64,000 bases of DNA from positions 124,001-188,000 of the forward strand of contig NZ_CADFEJ010000008.1 in assembly GCF_902833055.1 (NCBI RefSeq), written 5' to 3'. The stretch comes from Burkholderia territorii. GTDB lineage: Bacteria; Pseudomonadota; Gammaproteobacteria; Burkholderiales; Burkholderiaceae. Every line of letters starts with the position of its first letter. Positions within the stretch are counted from its first letter, which is position 1. The notes below the pieces were generated by a model, which worked only from the letters and a program-made list of their open reading frames with translations, did no database searches and had not been told where the DNA came from. The position numbers and the translations under genes are program-made. Below, in pieces: positions 17,349-26,285 of the stretch.

Positions 17349-18689
17349 TCACTCGTCGGCCTCCTTCGCGATCTTCGGATAGACGCGCACGAGGACGATG
17401 CGCGGGCCGTTCATCTTCTTCACGACGACGTCGAAGCGGTCGAACGACACGCGCTGCCCTTCGGTCGGCAAATCGCTGAGCGCCTGGATCACGAGGCCGC
17501 CGACCGATTCCGCGCGTCCTTCGTCGATGTCGATGCCGAGCGCCTGCTCGAGCGACACGACGGGCAGGCTTCCCTTGCCCATCAGCGTGCCGTCGTCGAG
17601 ACGGCTCCAGTCCGCATCGCCCTGGCGGAACTCGTCGTGAATCTGGCCGACCAGCGCGCCGAGCAGGTTGTCGAGCGTCAGGAAGCCGATCGGCTTCTGG
17701 CCCTTGTTGCCGACCAGCGCGAAGTGCGGTGCGCCCTTGCGGAAGCGGCGGAACAGCTCCAGCGCGGGCGTGTCGGGCTTCACGTACTGCACCGGGCGCA
17801 CGTAGTCGGACAGGTCCTCGAGCGCCGCACCGGCATGCCGCGCGAGCAGCAGGTCCTTCAGGTGGATCAGCCCGCTGACCTGCTCGCGCGACGCATCCTC
17901 GAACAGCGGATAGCGGCTGAAGCGATGCCGCGCGACGATCTCCATGTTGTCGGGCAGCGGCAGGTCGCGGCGCAGGCCGATCATTTCGTGCGCCGGCCGC
18001 ATCAGGTCCGACACCGTCATCGACGAAAAATCGAGCGAGTGCGCGAGCGTGTTCCACTCGTCGTTGGAGTACGTGCCGCGCGCCGGTTGAGCCGTGTTGC
18101 CCGCGCTGCGGCGGCTGCGCAGGATCAGCTTTAGTTCGTCGGTCGAGTAGTGCGCATCGCCGCCATGGTCGGCCGACAGCCCCGCGAGCCGCAGCACCGC
18201 GTTCGCGCTGGTGTTGAGCACCCAGATCGCCGGATACATCGCCCAGTAGAACGCGTAGAGCGGCAGCGCGACCCACAGGCCGACCTTTTCCGACTGGCGG
18301 ATCGCCATCGATTTCGGTGCGAGCTCGCCGACCACGATGTGCAGGAACGAGATCAGCGAGAACGCGAACACGAGCGAGATCAGGTGCACGATGCGTTCGG
18401 ACTGCACGCCGATCAGGTCGAGCAGCGGGCCGATCAGTTCCGCGAACGCCGGCTCGCCGACCCAGCCCAGGCCGAGCGATGCGAGCGTGATGCCGAGCTG
18501 GCAGGCGGACAGATACGCGTCGAGCCGGCCGTGCACGACCGCGAGGATGCGCCCGCGCAGCCCGTGCTTGCGGGCGAGTGTCTTGACGCGCGTCGCGCGC
18601 AGTTTGACGAGGCCGAATTCGGCGGCGACGAAAAACCCGTTGAGGGCCACCAGGAACAACGCGCCGATGAGCGCGAAGATCTGTAACAA
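17349..18689 (-). CDS. HlyC/CorC-family (CNNM) CBS-domain membrane protein
   Basis: A 446-residue inner-membrane protein: DUF21/CNNM transmembrane domain (about 1-190, with the NGFFVAAEFGLVKLR and LGWVGEPAFA signatures), two CBS domains (roughly 215-340) and a C-terminal CorC_HlyC domain. Such proteins are linked to magnesium or cobalt efflux, and older annotations call them hemolysins. Translation starts at TTG (18687-18689) with GGAG seven bases upstream, and TATACT on the same strand at 18719-18724 is a likely -10 box. Confidence 0.92.
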   Translation of the reverse strand: MLQIFALIGALFLVALNGFFVAAEFGLVKLRATRVKTLARKHGLRGRILAVVHGRLDAYLSACQLGITLASLGLGWVGEPAFAELIGPLLDLIGVQSERIVHLISLVFAFSLISFLHIVVGELAPKSMAIRQSEKVGLWVALPLYAFYWAMYPAIWVLNTSANAVLRLAGLSADHGGDAHYSTDELKLILRSRRSAGNTAQPARGTYSNDEWNTLAHSLDFSSMTVSDLMRPAHEMIGLRRDLPLPDNMEIVARHRFSRYPLFEDASREQVSGLIHLKDLLLARHAGAALEDLSDYVRPVQYVKPDTPALELFRRFRKGAPHFALVGNKGQKPIGFLTLDNLLGALVGQIHDEFRQGDADWSRLDDGTLMGKGSLPVVSLEQALGIDIDEGRAESVGGLVIQALSDLPTEGQRVSFDRFDVVVKKMNGPRIVLVRVYPKIAKEADE

Positions 18690-18765
18690 AGAATCGCTCC
18701 AGTCATGACAGGCCCATCAGTATAGGGCCGGAAAGGGAAATGTAATGATTCGGGCGGCCGATCGC

Positions 18766-19545
18766 TTACACCGGCGCCTCGCAGGGGACGGAGAGCGAGA
18801 GGGTGACGGCGGAGCCGTCGGCGAACGGCGTGTGCGTGAAGGAGCCGCCGTGCGCGAGCGCGACACGCTGGCAGAGCGCGAGCGTCCACGCGACGCGCTT
18901 CGCGTCGCGCGCGCGCAGCATCTCGCGGCGGGCGAATGGCTCGAATACGTGCGGCAGCGCCGGATCGGCCAGCGCGCCGGCGTTCACGTCGCAGGAGACG
19001 CGCGCGGCGCACAGCGCGCCGTCGCGCGTGCACGTGAAGGTTACGCGGCTGCCGGCGGCGCTGGTTTCCACGGCGGTCGTCAGCATCGTCCAGAGCGCCT
19101 GCGCGATGCGTTCGCGATCGGCGCTCAGCGACGGCTCGCCGTCGGGCAGCATCGCGTCGACGGTCACCTGCCGAGCGTCGGCGAGCGCGAAGCGCACCAG
19201 CGCGAGCGTGTCGTCGAGCAGCGGGCGCAGCGCGAACGGCTGCGCGGCGATCGCGAGCGTGCGCGTTGCCGCGCGCGGCGCGTCGAGCACGTCGTCGATC
19301 AGCGCGACCTGCTGGTCGATTCCCGCGCGGATGCCCGCGAGCGCGCGCTGCAGGTTCGGGTCGGCATTGGCGAGCTGGCGCTCGAGCACATACGCCCAGC
19401 TGTGCATCGCGTTCAGCGGGCTGCGCAGGTCGTGCGATGCGGTGGACAACGCCTGGTCGCGCAGGAACAGCGCGGCTTCGGCGGCATAGTGCGCTGCGCG
19501 TTCGCGCAGGAGGTCGGCGGCGGGATCGACGGGATGGGGCGTCAC
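18766..19545 (-). CDS. Histidine-kinase-like protein with degenerate ATPase domain
   Basis: A 259-residue soluble protein. The dimerisation/phosphoacceptor helix is intact (STASHDLRSPLNAMHSW, His38), and the C-terminal half follows the HATPase_c layout (DRERIAQALW, HVFEPFARRE, LALCQRVALAHGG). The nucleotide-binding boxes are lost: the N-box reads LLTTAVET without its Asn, the DxGxG box is CDVNAG, and the GLGLGL lid is RVAWTLAL. ATP binding is doubtful. No receiver or response-regulator gene is adjacent. It may be a phosphatase, scaffold or phosphotransfer protein. The start is GTG with a weak ribosome site. Confidence 0.7.
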   Translation of the reverse strand: MTPHPVDPAADLLRERAAHYAAEAALFLRDQALSTASHDLRSPLNAMHSWAYVLERQLANADPNLQRALAGIRAGIDQQVALIDDVLDAPRAATRTLAIAAQPFALRPLLDDTLALVRFALADARQVTVDAMLPDGEPSLSADRERIAQALWTMLTTAVETSAAGSRVTFTCTRDGALCAARVSCDVNAGALADPALPHVFEPFARREMLRARDAKRVAWTLALCQRVALAHGGSFTHTPFADGSAVTLSLSVPCEAPV

Positions 19546-19612
19546 GGAGCTGGCCTGTCGGAAGCGGTTGGCATGAAAGACACGCGAACCGCCATTATAG
19601 GGATCGCGCGCG

Positions 19613-20536
19613 TCACGCCGGCAGCGCGTCCTCGTCCTTTTTCCGCGCGTCGCCGTTCGGCAGCAACTGGCACGCGAGCAGGCCGGCCAGCATCAGCGCG
19701 CAGCCGAGCAGCGCACGCAGCGTCAGCGTCTCGCCGAGCGCGGCCCAGCCCGCGATGGCCGCGAACACGCCTTCCATGCTGAAGATCACGGCCGCATGCG
19801 CGGGCGCTGCATCGCGTTGCGCGACGACCTGCAGCGTATAGCCGACGCCGACCGACAGCAGCCCGCCGTACAGCAGTGTCGGCAGCGCGCTGCCCAGCAT
19901 CGCGACGCTGACCGGCTCGATCGCGAGGCCGACCGCGAGGCAGAGCGCGCCGCACGCGACGAACTGCAGGAACGCGAGCACGAGCGGATCGTGCCGTTTC
20001 GCGAAATGTCCGACGGCCATCACGTGCGCTGCGATGATCACGGCGCCCACGAGCTGGAACCAGTCGCCGTAGAGCACCGAGAAATGCTCGTCGATGCTCA
20101 GGAAGTACAGCCCGATCGCCGCGAGCAGCGCGCCGAACCACGTGCCGGCGCCGATCCGGTGGCGGACGAACACGCCCATCAGCGGCACGATCACGACATA
20201 CAGCGAGCTGATGAAGCCGGCGTTCGCGACCCGCGTGTACTGAAGGCCGAATTGCTGCAGCGAGATCGACACGGCGAGCAGCCCGCCGAGCGCGAGGCCG
20301 GGCGCGAGCAGCGCCGGCTCGCGCCGAATCGCCGCGAGTTGCGCGCGCGGGCCCGCGTTGAACGCCAGCAGCGGAATCAGCACGAGTGCACCGAGCAGGA
20401 AGCGCAGCCCCGTAAACAGGAACGGCCCGATCACGTCGAGGCTCAGTCGTTGCGCGACGAACGCCGAGCCCCAGATTGCGGCGGCGGCGAGCATCAGCAG
20501 GTTGGCACGGAGGTGCTTGCGGGCTTCGGGCTTCAT
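19613..20536 (-). CDS. EamA/DMT-family transporter
   Basis: A 307-residue protein with ten predicted membrane helices formed by two EamA repeats (first ending near residue 150, the second with the typical YTLQVVAQRDAAPAHAAVIFS segment). The family exports amino acids, metabolites or drugs; substrate is unknown. The LysR-family gene lies immediately upstream on the same strand (41 bases between them), so the two may be co-transcribed. Confidence 0.9.
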   Translation of the reverse strand: MKPEARKHLRANLLMLAAAAIWGSAFVAQRLSLDVIGPFLFTGLRFLLGALVLIPLLAFNAGPRAQLAAIRREPALLAPGLALGGLLAVSISLQQFGLQYTRVANAGFISSLYVVIVPLMGVFVRHRIGAGTWFGALLAAIGLYFLSIDEHFSVLYGDWFQLVGAVIIAAHVMAVGHFAKRHDPLVLAFLQFVACGALCLAVGLAIEPVSVAMLGSALPTLLYGGLLSVGVGYTLQVVAQRDAAPAHAAVIFSMEGVFAAIAGWAALGETLTLRALLGCALMLAGLLACQLLPNGDARKKDEDALPA

Positions 20537-20577
20537 CGGAATTCTTCGGAGGATTGCGAACGGCGAAACCGGTCAGT

Positions 20578-21435
20578 TTACGCCGAGATTGCAAGGCTGT
20601 CGGAAAACCTTCGCAGCGCGGCCGCCGCGCGGGCGTCGCGCACGCGCGAATACAGCACGACCTGCGAGTGCGGCAGCGGCGGCAAGCCGAATTTCGCGCC
20701 GACGTCGACGAGCGTGCGCGGCGCGACGCGCCGGGCCAGCGGACAGACCGCGAGCCCGGCCGCGGCGGCCGCCGTGACCGCCGCGACACCGCCGCCCGTG
20801 AATCGCTCGCGCCACGGCCGCCCGGCATGCTCGAGCGCGCGCAGCGCGGCGGCCCGCACGCCGCACGGCCCGGCGAGCACCGCGAGCGGCAGCGGCTCGC
20901 CGGCGCGGGGCGTCCAGTCGGGCGCGGCGAGCCACGCGAGCGGTTCGGTGAACAGCAGCGTGCCGTCGTCGCGCGGCGGGTCCTCGCCCGGTTCGTGTCG
21001 CACGATCGCTGCGTCGAGGCGCCGTTCGTCGTATTGCGCGAGCAGATTCGTCGACGTCCCCAGATGCATTTCCAGCGACAGCCCGGGATCCTGCCGGTGC
21101 AGGCTCGTCAGCACGGCCGGCAGGTCGGGCACCGCGACGTGCTCGCTGACACCGAGCGACAGACGATGCGTGCCGGCCGAAATCGCGCCGAGCGCGTGAT
21201 CGTGCGCGTCGAGCAGCGCGCGGGCGGCGGGCAGGAAGTTCTCGCCGTCGGCGGCCAGCTTGACGACGCGCGGCGTGCGCGCGAGCAGCGGCTTGCCCAG
21301 GTGCGCTTCGAGCCGCTTCAGCTTCAGGCTGACGGCCGATTGCGTGATGCCGAGCGCGTCGGCGGCGCGCGTGAAGCTCGCGAGATCGGCGACCAGCACG
21401 AACGCCCGCACCGCATCGAGGTCGAGGACTTTCAT
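20578..21435 (-). CDS. LysR-family transcriptional regulator
   Basis: A 285-residue regulator with the N-terminal winged helix (LDAVRAFVLVADLASFTRAADALGITQ...) over residues 1-65 and a periplasmic-binding-fold effector domain behind it. It is divergent from a tautomerase gene; the region between them carries TGAACA-N5-TGTTCA, a likely binding site. The effector is unknown. The ATG at 21435 gives the normal LysR N-terminus, though no strong ribosome site precedes it and in-frame ATGs lie upstream to 21477. Confidence 0.9.
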   Translation of the reverse strand: MKVLDLDAVRAFVLVADLASFTRAADALGITQSAVSLKLKRLEAHLGKPLLARTPRVVKLAADGENFLPAARALLDAHDHALGAISAGTHRLSLGVSEHVAVPDLPAVLTSLHRQDPGLSLEMHLGTSTNLLAQYDERRLDAAIVRHEPGEDPPRDDGTLLFTEPLAWLAAPDWTPRAGEPLPLAVLAGPCGVRAAALRALEHAGRPWRERFTGGGVAAVTAAAAAGLAVCPLARRVAPRTLVDVGAKFGLPPLPHSQVVLYSRVRDARAAAALRRFSDSLAISA

Positions 21436-21459
21436 TTCAAATGTAAATGAATGAAATAT

Positions 21460-21476
21460 TGAACAATGACTGTTCA
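21460..21476. promoter_or_regulatory. Palindromic operator between LysR and tautomerase genes
   Basis: TGAACAATGACTGTTCA is a perfect 6-N5-6 inverted repeat in an AT-rich divergent promoter region. Size and position fit a LysR recognition site. Confidence 0.5.
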
Positions 21477-21544
21477 TTATAGTTCTGCGCGCCTAATCTG
21501 ACGTGGCGTTTCCATTTTTTCCATGTCACCGAAAGGAGCAGACC

Positions 21545-21928
21545 ATGCCGTTCACCCGTATCGCAGTACGCGAAGGCAAACCGGCCGCCTACCGTGCGGC
21601 GCTCGTCGACGGCGTGCATCGCGCGCTGATGCACACGTTCAACGTGCCCGAGGACGACATCTTCATGGTCGTGACCGAGCATTCGGCCGAGAACTTCGTG
21701 TTCGGCCGCCACTACCTCGACATCGAACGCAGCGACGATCTCGTGATGATCCAGATCACGGCGAACAACACACGCACGCTCGAGCAGAAGCAGGCGCTGT
21801 ACCGGACCATCGCCGAGAACCTCGCGCGGGAGCCCGGCGTGCGGCCGCAGGACGTATTCATCAGTCTCGTCGAAGTGCTGAAGGAGGACTGGTCGTTCGG
21901 CAACGGCATCGCGCAATACGTCGTCTGA
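21545..21928 (+). CDS. Tautomerase-family protein
   Basis: A 127-residue protein of the Tautomerase_2 (PF14552) type. Pro1, the catalytic base after Met removal, is present in MPFTRIAVREGK, and the FVFGRHYLDIERSDD and VLKEDWSFGNG segments are typical. It probably acts on a small keto/enol substrate. GGAGC eight bases before the ATG supports the start. Likely controlled by the divergent LysR protein. Confidence 0.88.
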   Translation: MPFTRIAVREGKPAAYRAALVDGVHRALMHTFNVPEDDIFMVVTEHSAENFVFGRHYLDIERSDDLVMIQITANNTRTLEQKQALYRTIAENLAREPGVRPQDVFISLVEVLKEDWSFGNGIAQYVV

Positions 21929-22068
21929 TATGCCGTTTTGATGCGCGACAGGCGCGACAGGGCCAGATCGTTTCCTGCGCGTTTTTGGGGCGTGTACTAT
22001 GGAAGCTGCTTCATTGGCGACGCCGGCGTGGATCATGCGCCGGCGATTCTTCATGTGCGGGAGCCTCC

Positions 22069-23703
22069 ATGTCGCGTGTGCTGGAAATCGTGTTGTGCCT
22101 GTCGCTGGAAGGTTGGCCGGTCAAGGCGGGAAGCCGGGCCCGCGGCGAGCACCGCGACTTCGGCGCCGAACTCGTTCGCGCGTGGCGGATTTGCCCGCAG
22201 GTGCGGATGCGGCGCGGCCACGAGCGCGTGACGATCGAGCCGTGCCAGGTCGAGGAAGCCGAGCCGAATCCCGGCGAGTGTTGGTGGACGTGGATCGAAT
22301 CGACCGCGCAGGGGCGCCGGGTCGTCGCGTCGCGCACGAAGGCATTTGCGCCCGGCGTCGTGGAGCGCGAACTGTTCGATGCAGAGCATGCGGACATTGC
22401 GGTGGCCACGCCCGCGCCTGTGCAGGCCACCGATGCGGAATCGTCGCAGGCCACGGGCGATGGCGATTGCGTGACGGCCGGTGCCGTCGATGAGGCGGTG
22501 CTCGCCGCAACGTCCGCGCCGGCGCCGTTGCGGCTCGTCAGCGAGCGACGGCGCGGGCGCTGGGCGGACGACAGCGGCGTGGTGGTCGAGATGACGCTCG
22601 ACGACGTCACGCTGCACGGCGGCACCGAGCCGCCGCGCCGCCATGTCGAGCTGCGGCTCGCGGCGCCCGACTGGGAAACCGTCGCCGCGCGCACGGCCGC
22701 GTTGCGCGCGCTGTTCGCCGCCGCACGCGAGCTGAGCGGCGCATGGCCCGCGTTCGTGCAGCTGGCCAGCGTGATCGATCGCGCGTGCGCGGGCGAGCCA
22801 GCCGTTGCCGGGCCGATCAAGGCGCAACCCGTCGACCTGACCGGCATCCGCACGCAGCGGGCCGCACTGTTCGCGCTGTCGGGCGACATCGCCGCGCAAT
22901 GGCTCGGTAACGAGGCCGGCGTGCTCGAGCGCGACGATCCAGAATTCGTGCACCAGATGCGCGTCGCGCTGCGGCGGCTGCGTACGCTGATGCGCTTTTT
23001 CCCGCGTTTCGCGGACGATCGATGGCAGGACACGTTCGGTGTCGACTTGCGCTGGCTGGCGGCCCTGCTCGGCACGGTGCGCGACTGGGACGTGTTCTCG
23101 ACCGAGAGCCTGCCCGCGCTGATCGCGGCCGACGGCGGCAGCGCAGACTGGGACGGCACGCTCGACGCCGCGCGCGTACAGGCGGCGGCCGCGCGCGTCG
23201 AACTACGCCAGGCGCTGCATTCGGCGCGCTATGCGCGACTGACGCTCGGCTGGCTCGAGTGGCTGAGCGCGCTCGCGCTGCCGCCGGCCGATGCCGACGA
23301 CGACGCACCGCCGCTGCGACGTCACGCAACCAAGCGCGTGCGGCGGCTGTTCGGCCACCTGTATGCATCGCCGTCGCTCACGTCGCTCGACACGGCTGCG
23401 CGGCACCAGGTGCGGATCGACGCGAAGCGGCTGCGCTACGCGCTCGAATTCTTCGCGTCGCTGGCCTCGCGCCGCACGCGCAACGAAACGGTCAAGACGC
23501 TCGCGCGCGTGCAGAGCGTGCTCGGCGAGGCGAACGACACGATCGTCGCGCTGCATCATCTCGAGCAACTGGCGGCGCCCGCTTATCAGATCGGTTTCGT
23601 GCGCGGCTACGGTGCCGCGCTCGAACAACGCGCGGCGCGGGACGCCGAGACGCTGCTCGCGAGCCTGCGCCCGCCGAAGCTGGACGGCAAGCCGCCGCGT
23701 TGA
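22069..23703 (+). CDS. CYTH-remnant/CHAD-domain protein
   Basis: A 544-residue protein. The C-terminal half (from about residue 280) is a CHAD domain with VHQMRVALRRLRTLMRFF, RDWDVF and the basic HQVRIDAKRLRYALEFF helix that binds polyphosphate. The N-terminal part resembles a CYTH/triphosphate-tunnel fold (WWTWIESTAQGRRV, VVVEMTLDDV, HVELRL) but lacks the ExExK start motif and contains an Ala/Thr-rich insert around 110-155, so triphosphatase activity is doubtful. A role at polyphosphate granules is likely. The ATG at 22069 follows GGGAG. Confidence 0.8.
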   Translation: MSRVLEIVLCLSLEGWPVKAGSRARGEHRDFGAELVRAWRICPQVRMRRGHERVTIEPCQVEEAEPNPGECWWTWIESTAQGRRVVASRTKAFAPGVVERELFDAEHADIAVATPAPVQATDAESSQATGDGDCVTAGAVDEAVLAATSAPAPLRLVSERRRGRWADDSGVVVEMTLDDVTLHGGTEPPRRHVELRLAAPDWETVAARTAALRALFAAARELSGAWPAFVQLASVIDRACAGEPAVAGPIKAQPVDLTGIRTQRAALFALSGDIAAQWLGNEAGVLERDDPEFVHQMRVALRRLRTLMRFFPRFADDRWQDTFGVDLRWLAALLGTVRDWDVFSTESLPALIAADGGSADWDGTLDAARVQAAAARVELRQALHSARYARLTLGWLEWLSALALPPADADDDAPPLRRHATKRVRRLFGHLYASPSLTSLDTAARHQVRIDAKRLRYALEFFASLASRRTRNETVKTLARVQSVLGEANDTIVALHHLEQLAAPAYQIGFVRGYGAALEQRAARDAETLLASLRPPKLDGKPPR

Positions 23704-23718
23704 GCGGCGCACGCTCAC

Positions 23719-23724
23719 TATAAT
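23719..23724 (+). promoter_or_regulatory. Candidate -10 box of modE
   Basis: A perfect TATAAT 28 bases before the modE ATG. No good -35 match is seen at 16-18 bases upstream, where the CHAD gene ends. Confidence 0.4.
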
Positions 23725-23751
23725 GGCCACCCGTTTTCTTCAGACAGACCG

Positions 23752-24597
23752 ATGAGCGACGCGTCGCCTCCTTCCTCTTCCGCCGGACCGCTCGAACTGG
23801 GCGGCGAACTGTGGCTGCGCGCGGGCGCGCAGACGCTCGGCGGCGCCACCCGCATCGCGCTGCTCGCGGCGATCGGCGACACCGGGTCGATCACGCGCGC
23901 GGCGAAAGCCGTCGGCCTCAGCTACAAGGCCGCGTGGGACGCGATCGATACGATGAACAACCTGGCCGGCGAGCCGCTCGTCACGCGTTCGACCGGCGGC
24001 AAGGGCGGCGGCGGCACGACGCTGACGCCGCGCGCGACGTCGCTGATCGCCGCGTTCCGCACGATCGAGCGCGAGCATCGCCGCTTCATCGACGCCGCGA
24101 GCGCGGCGGTGTCCGGTTTCGACGTCGACTGGGCCCTGATCGGCCGGATCGGGATGAAGACGAGCGCGCGCAACCAGTTGTTCGGCAAGGTCGAGTCGAT
24201 CGTGCGCGGCACGGTGAACGACGAGGTCACGCTCGTGCTGCCCGGCGGGCAGCTGATCGTCGCGGTGCTGACGCACGAAAGCGCCGAGGCGCTCGGCCTG
24301 CAGCCGGGTGCGGATGCGTGCGCGCTCGTGAAGGCGTCGTGGGTCGTGCTGGCCGTCGACGATGAAGGCGGAGCCGAAGCCTCTCTGAAGATTTCCGCGC
24401 GCAACCAGTTGCGCGGGACGGTCGAAACCGTCGCGGCGGGCGCGGTGAACAGCGAGGTGACGCTGGTGCTCGACGGCGGTGGCACGCTCACGGCCGTCGT
24501 GACGAACGATAGCGTCGGCGCGTTGCAACTCGACGCCGGCCGGCGTGCGATCGCGCTGTTCAAGGCATCGAGCGTGATTCTCGCGGTGACGGGCTGA
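23752..24597 (+). CDS. modE: Molybdate-dependent transcriptional regulator ModE
   Basis: A 281-residue full-length ModE. The winged-helix domain (TRIALLAAIGDTGSITRAA, residues about 30-48, to TLTPRA near 90) is followed by two Mop/TOBE repeats beginning TSARNQLFGKVESI (about 137) and ISARNQLRGTVETV (about 214) that bind molybdate. With molybdate bound ModE represses modABC. The genes are convergent with modC, and a ModE-like inverted element precedes modA at 27116-27139. Confidence 0.93.
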   Translation: MSDASPPSSSAGPLELGGELWLRAGAQTLGGATRIALLAAIGDTGSITRAAKAVGLSYKAAWDAIDTMNNLAGEPLVTRSTGGKGGGGTTLTPRATSLIAAFRTIEREHRRFIDAASAAVSGFDVDWALIGRIGMKTSARNQLFGKVESIVRGTVNDEVTLVLPGGQLIVAVLTHESAEALGLQPGADACALVKASWVVLAVDDEGGAEASLKISARNQLRGTVETVAAGAVNSEVTLVLDGGGTLTAVVTNDSVGALQLDAGRRAIALFKASSVILAVTG

Positions 24598-24674
24598 TCG
24601 CGCGAGGCGGTGCGGTGGCCCTGCGGCGCGGCGCGCGGCGCGCTCCGCGATGATCGTGGGCACACGAGGCGAAA

Positions 24675-24705
24675 CCGGCGCCGCCCACGATGCGCGAGGC
24701 GCCGG
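24675..24705. other. Stem-loop between modE and modC
   Basis: CCGGCGCC and GGCGCCGG arms around a 15-base loop between convergent genes, without a T-run. It may mark the transcript ends. Confidence 0.3.
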
Positions 24706-24789
24706 CTTCGATCCCGCTTTCCGCTTGTGCCGCCAGTGCGGCTTCTCTCAGGTTCGAACGTGGCTGCTCTGGCCACTGCGTCTGCGCGA

Positions 24790-25491
24790 TCAGGTGACGC
24801 GCGTCGGCCACTCGGCGTGCGGCGTGGCGGCCTGCACGCGTCCTTCGCTCAATTGCACGACCTGGTCGCCGAACGCGGCGACGTCGTCGGGGTCGTGCGT
24901 GATGAGCACCATCGGGATATCGAGCCGCGCCTGCAGTTCGGCCAGCTCGTGGCGCATGCGCTGGCGCATCGCACCGTCGAGCGCCGCGAACGGCTCGTCG
25001 AGCAGCAGGATGCGCGGCTGCGCGACCAGCGCGCGGGCCAGCGCGACGCGCTGCTTCTGCCCACCCGACAACTGCGACGGGAATTGCCCGGCGAGCGTGT
25101 CGAGTTCGAACGCCTGCAGCCAGTACGCGACTTCGGGCGGCACGGCTTTCGCACGCGGATTGCGCAGGCCGGGAGTGAGCCCGAATGCGATGTTCTGGCG
25201 CACGTTCAGGTGTGGAAACAGCGCATAGTCCTGGAACAGGTACGCGACGCGGCGCGCACGGGCCGGCACGTCGATGCCGCGCGCGGAATCGAACAGCGGT
25301 TCGCCGTTCAGCGCGATCGTGCCTTCGTCGGGCGCAAGCAGGCCGGCAATCGCCTGCAGCGTCATGCTCTTGCCCGCGCCGGACGGCCCGAACAGCACGA
25401 CGCGCTGTGTATGGGCCGTAAACGACACGTCGAGCGTGAAGCGGCGCTCCGCATTCGCGTAGGTCTTGCGGATGTCGACGGCGATGCTCAT
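24790..25491 (-). CDS. modC: Molybdate ABC transporter ATPase
   Basis: A 233-residue ABC ATPase with Walker A GPSGAGKS, Q-loop FQDYALF, signature LSGGQKQRVALARAL, Walker B ILLLDEP and the H-loop ITHD. It energises molybdate import with ModB and ModA. It is much shorter than classical ModC (about 350 residues) because the C-terminal TOBE regulatory domain is missing, and the reading frame ends cleanly soon after the ATPase core. It follows modB after 106 bases on the same strand. Confidence 0.9.
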   Translation of the reverse strand: MSIAVDIRKTYANAERRFTLDVSFTAHTQRVVLFGPSGAGKSMTLQAIAGLLAPDEGTIALNGEPLFDSARGIDVPARARRVAYLFQDYALFPHLNVRQNIAFGLTPGLRNPRAKAVPPEVAYWLQAFELDTLAGQFPSQLSGGQKQRVALARALVAQPRILLLDEPFAALDGAMRQRMRHELAELQARLDIPMVLITHDPDDVAAFGDQVVQLSEGRVQAATPHAEWPTRVT

Positions 25492-25597
25492 GCGGGCCTC
25501 CGTCGTGCCGTGCCGCGCGTGCGGGACGCCGCACGTGCGACCGGAAGGCGCTTAGCTTTGACCCGCGACGTGCAGCGGTACGGATGCGGCGGGCGCG

Positions 25598-26278
25598 TCA
25601 TGTCAACTGGCTCCGCCCGGCGCGCGACGGCACGAGCCAGCCGGTCGCGAGCAGCACGAGCACGCAGGTGATCGACGTCACCAGCACGAGGAAGTTGGCC
25701 GTGTTGTCGTCGCCGGCCTGCACCGCCGCATAGATCGCGACCGACAGCGTCTGCGTGCGGCCGGGCAGGTTGCCGGCGATCATCAGCGTCGCGCCGAATT
25801 CGCCGAGCGCGCGCGCGAAGGCGAGCAGCGCGCCGGCCAGGATGCCGCGCGCGGCGAGCGGCAGCGTCACGCGGAAGAACACCGCGGCTTCGCCGAGCCC
25901 GAGCGTGCGGGCCGCGCGCTCGAGATGCGGGTCGACGCTTTCGAACGCCGTGCGCGCCGATTTCAGAATCAGCGGAAACGCGACGACCATCGATGCGATC
26001 ACCGCGCCCTGCCACGTGAAGACGAGCTGGATGCCGAGCGTGTCGAGCCATGCGCCGAACACGCCGCGTCGGCCGAGCAGCACGAGCAGGTAATAGCCGA
26101 GCACCGTCGGCGGCAGCACGAGCGGCAGCGTCAGCAGCGAATCGACCACGTCGCGCAGCGGCGAGCGCCAGCGCGCGAGCATGAACGCGGCGGCGACGCC
26201 GAGCACGATGTCGAGCGCGGTCGCCCAGCCGGCGACCTTCAGCGACAACAGCAGCGGTACCCAGGCGTCCTGCATCAT
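25598..26278 (-). CDS. modB: Molybdate ABC transporter permease
   Basis: A 226-residue permease with five to six membrane helices and the EAA loop (RTLGLGEAAVFFRVTLPLA, about residues 123-141) that contacts the ATPase, followed by the ARALGEFGATLMIAGN segment typical of ModB. The start is the ATG at 26276-26278, seven bases after the modA stop, so the two are translationally linked. Confidence 0.92.
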   Translation of the reverse strand: MMQDAWVPLLLSLKVAGWATALDIVLGVAAAFMLARWRSPLRDVVDSLLTLPLVLPPTVLGYYLLVLLGRRGVFGAWLDTLGIQLVFTWQGAVIASMVVAFPLILKSARTAFESVDPHLERAARTLGLGEAAVFFRVTLPLAARGILAGALLAFARALGEFGATLMIAGNLPGRTQTLSVAIYAAVQAGDDNTANFLVLVTSITCVLVLLATGWLVPSRAGRSQLT

Positions 26279-26285
26279 GCCGTGC

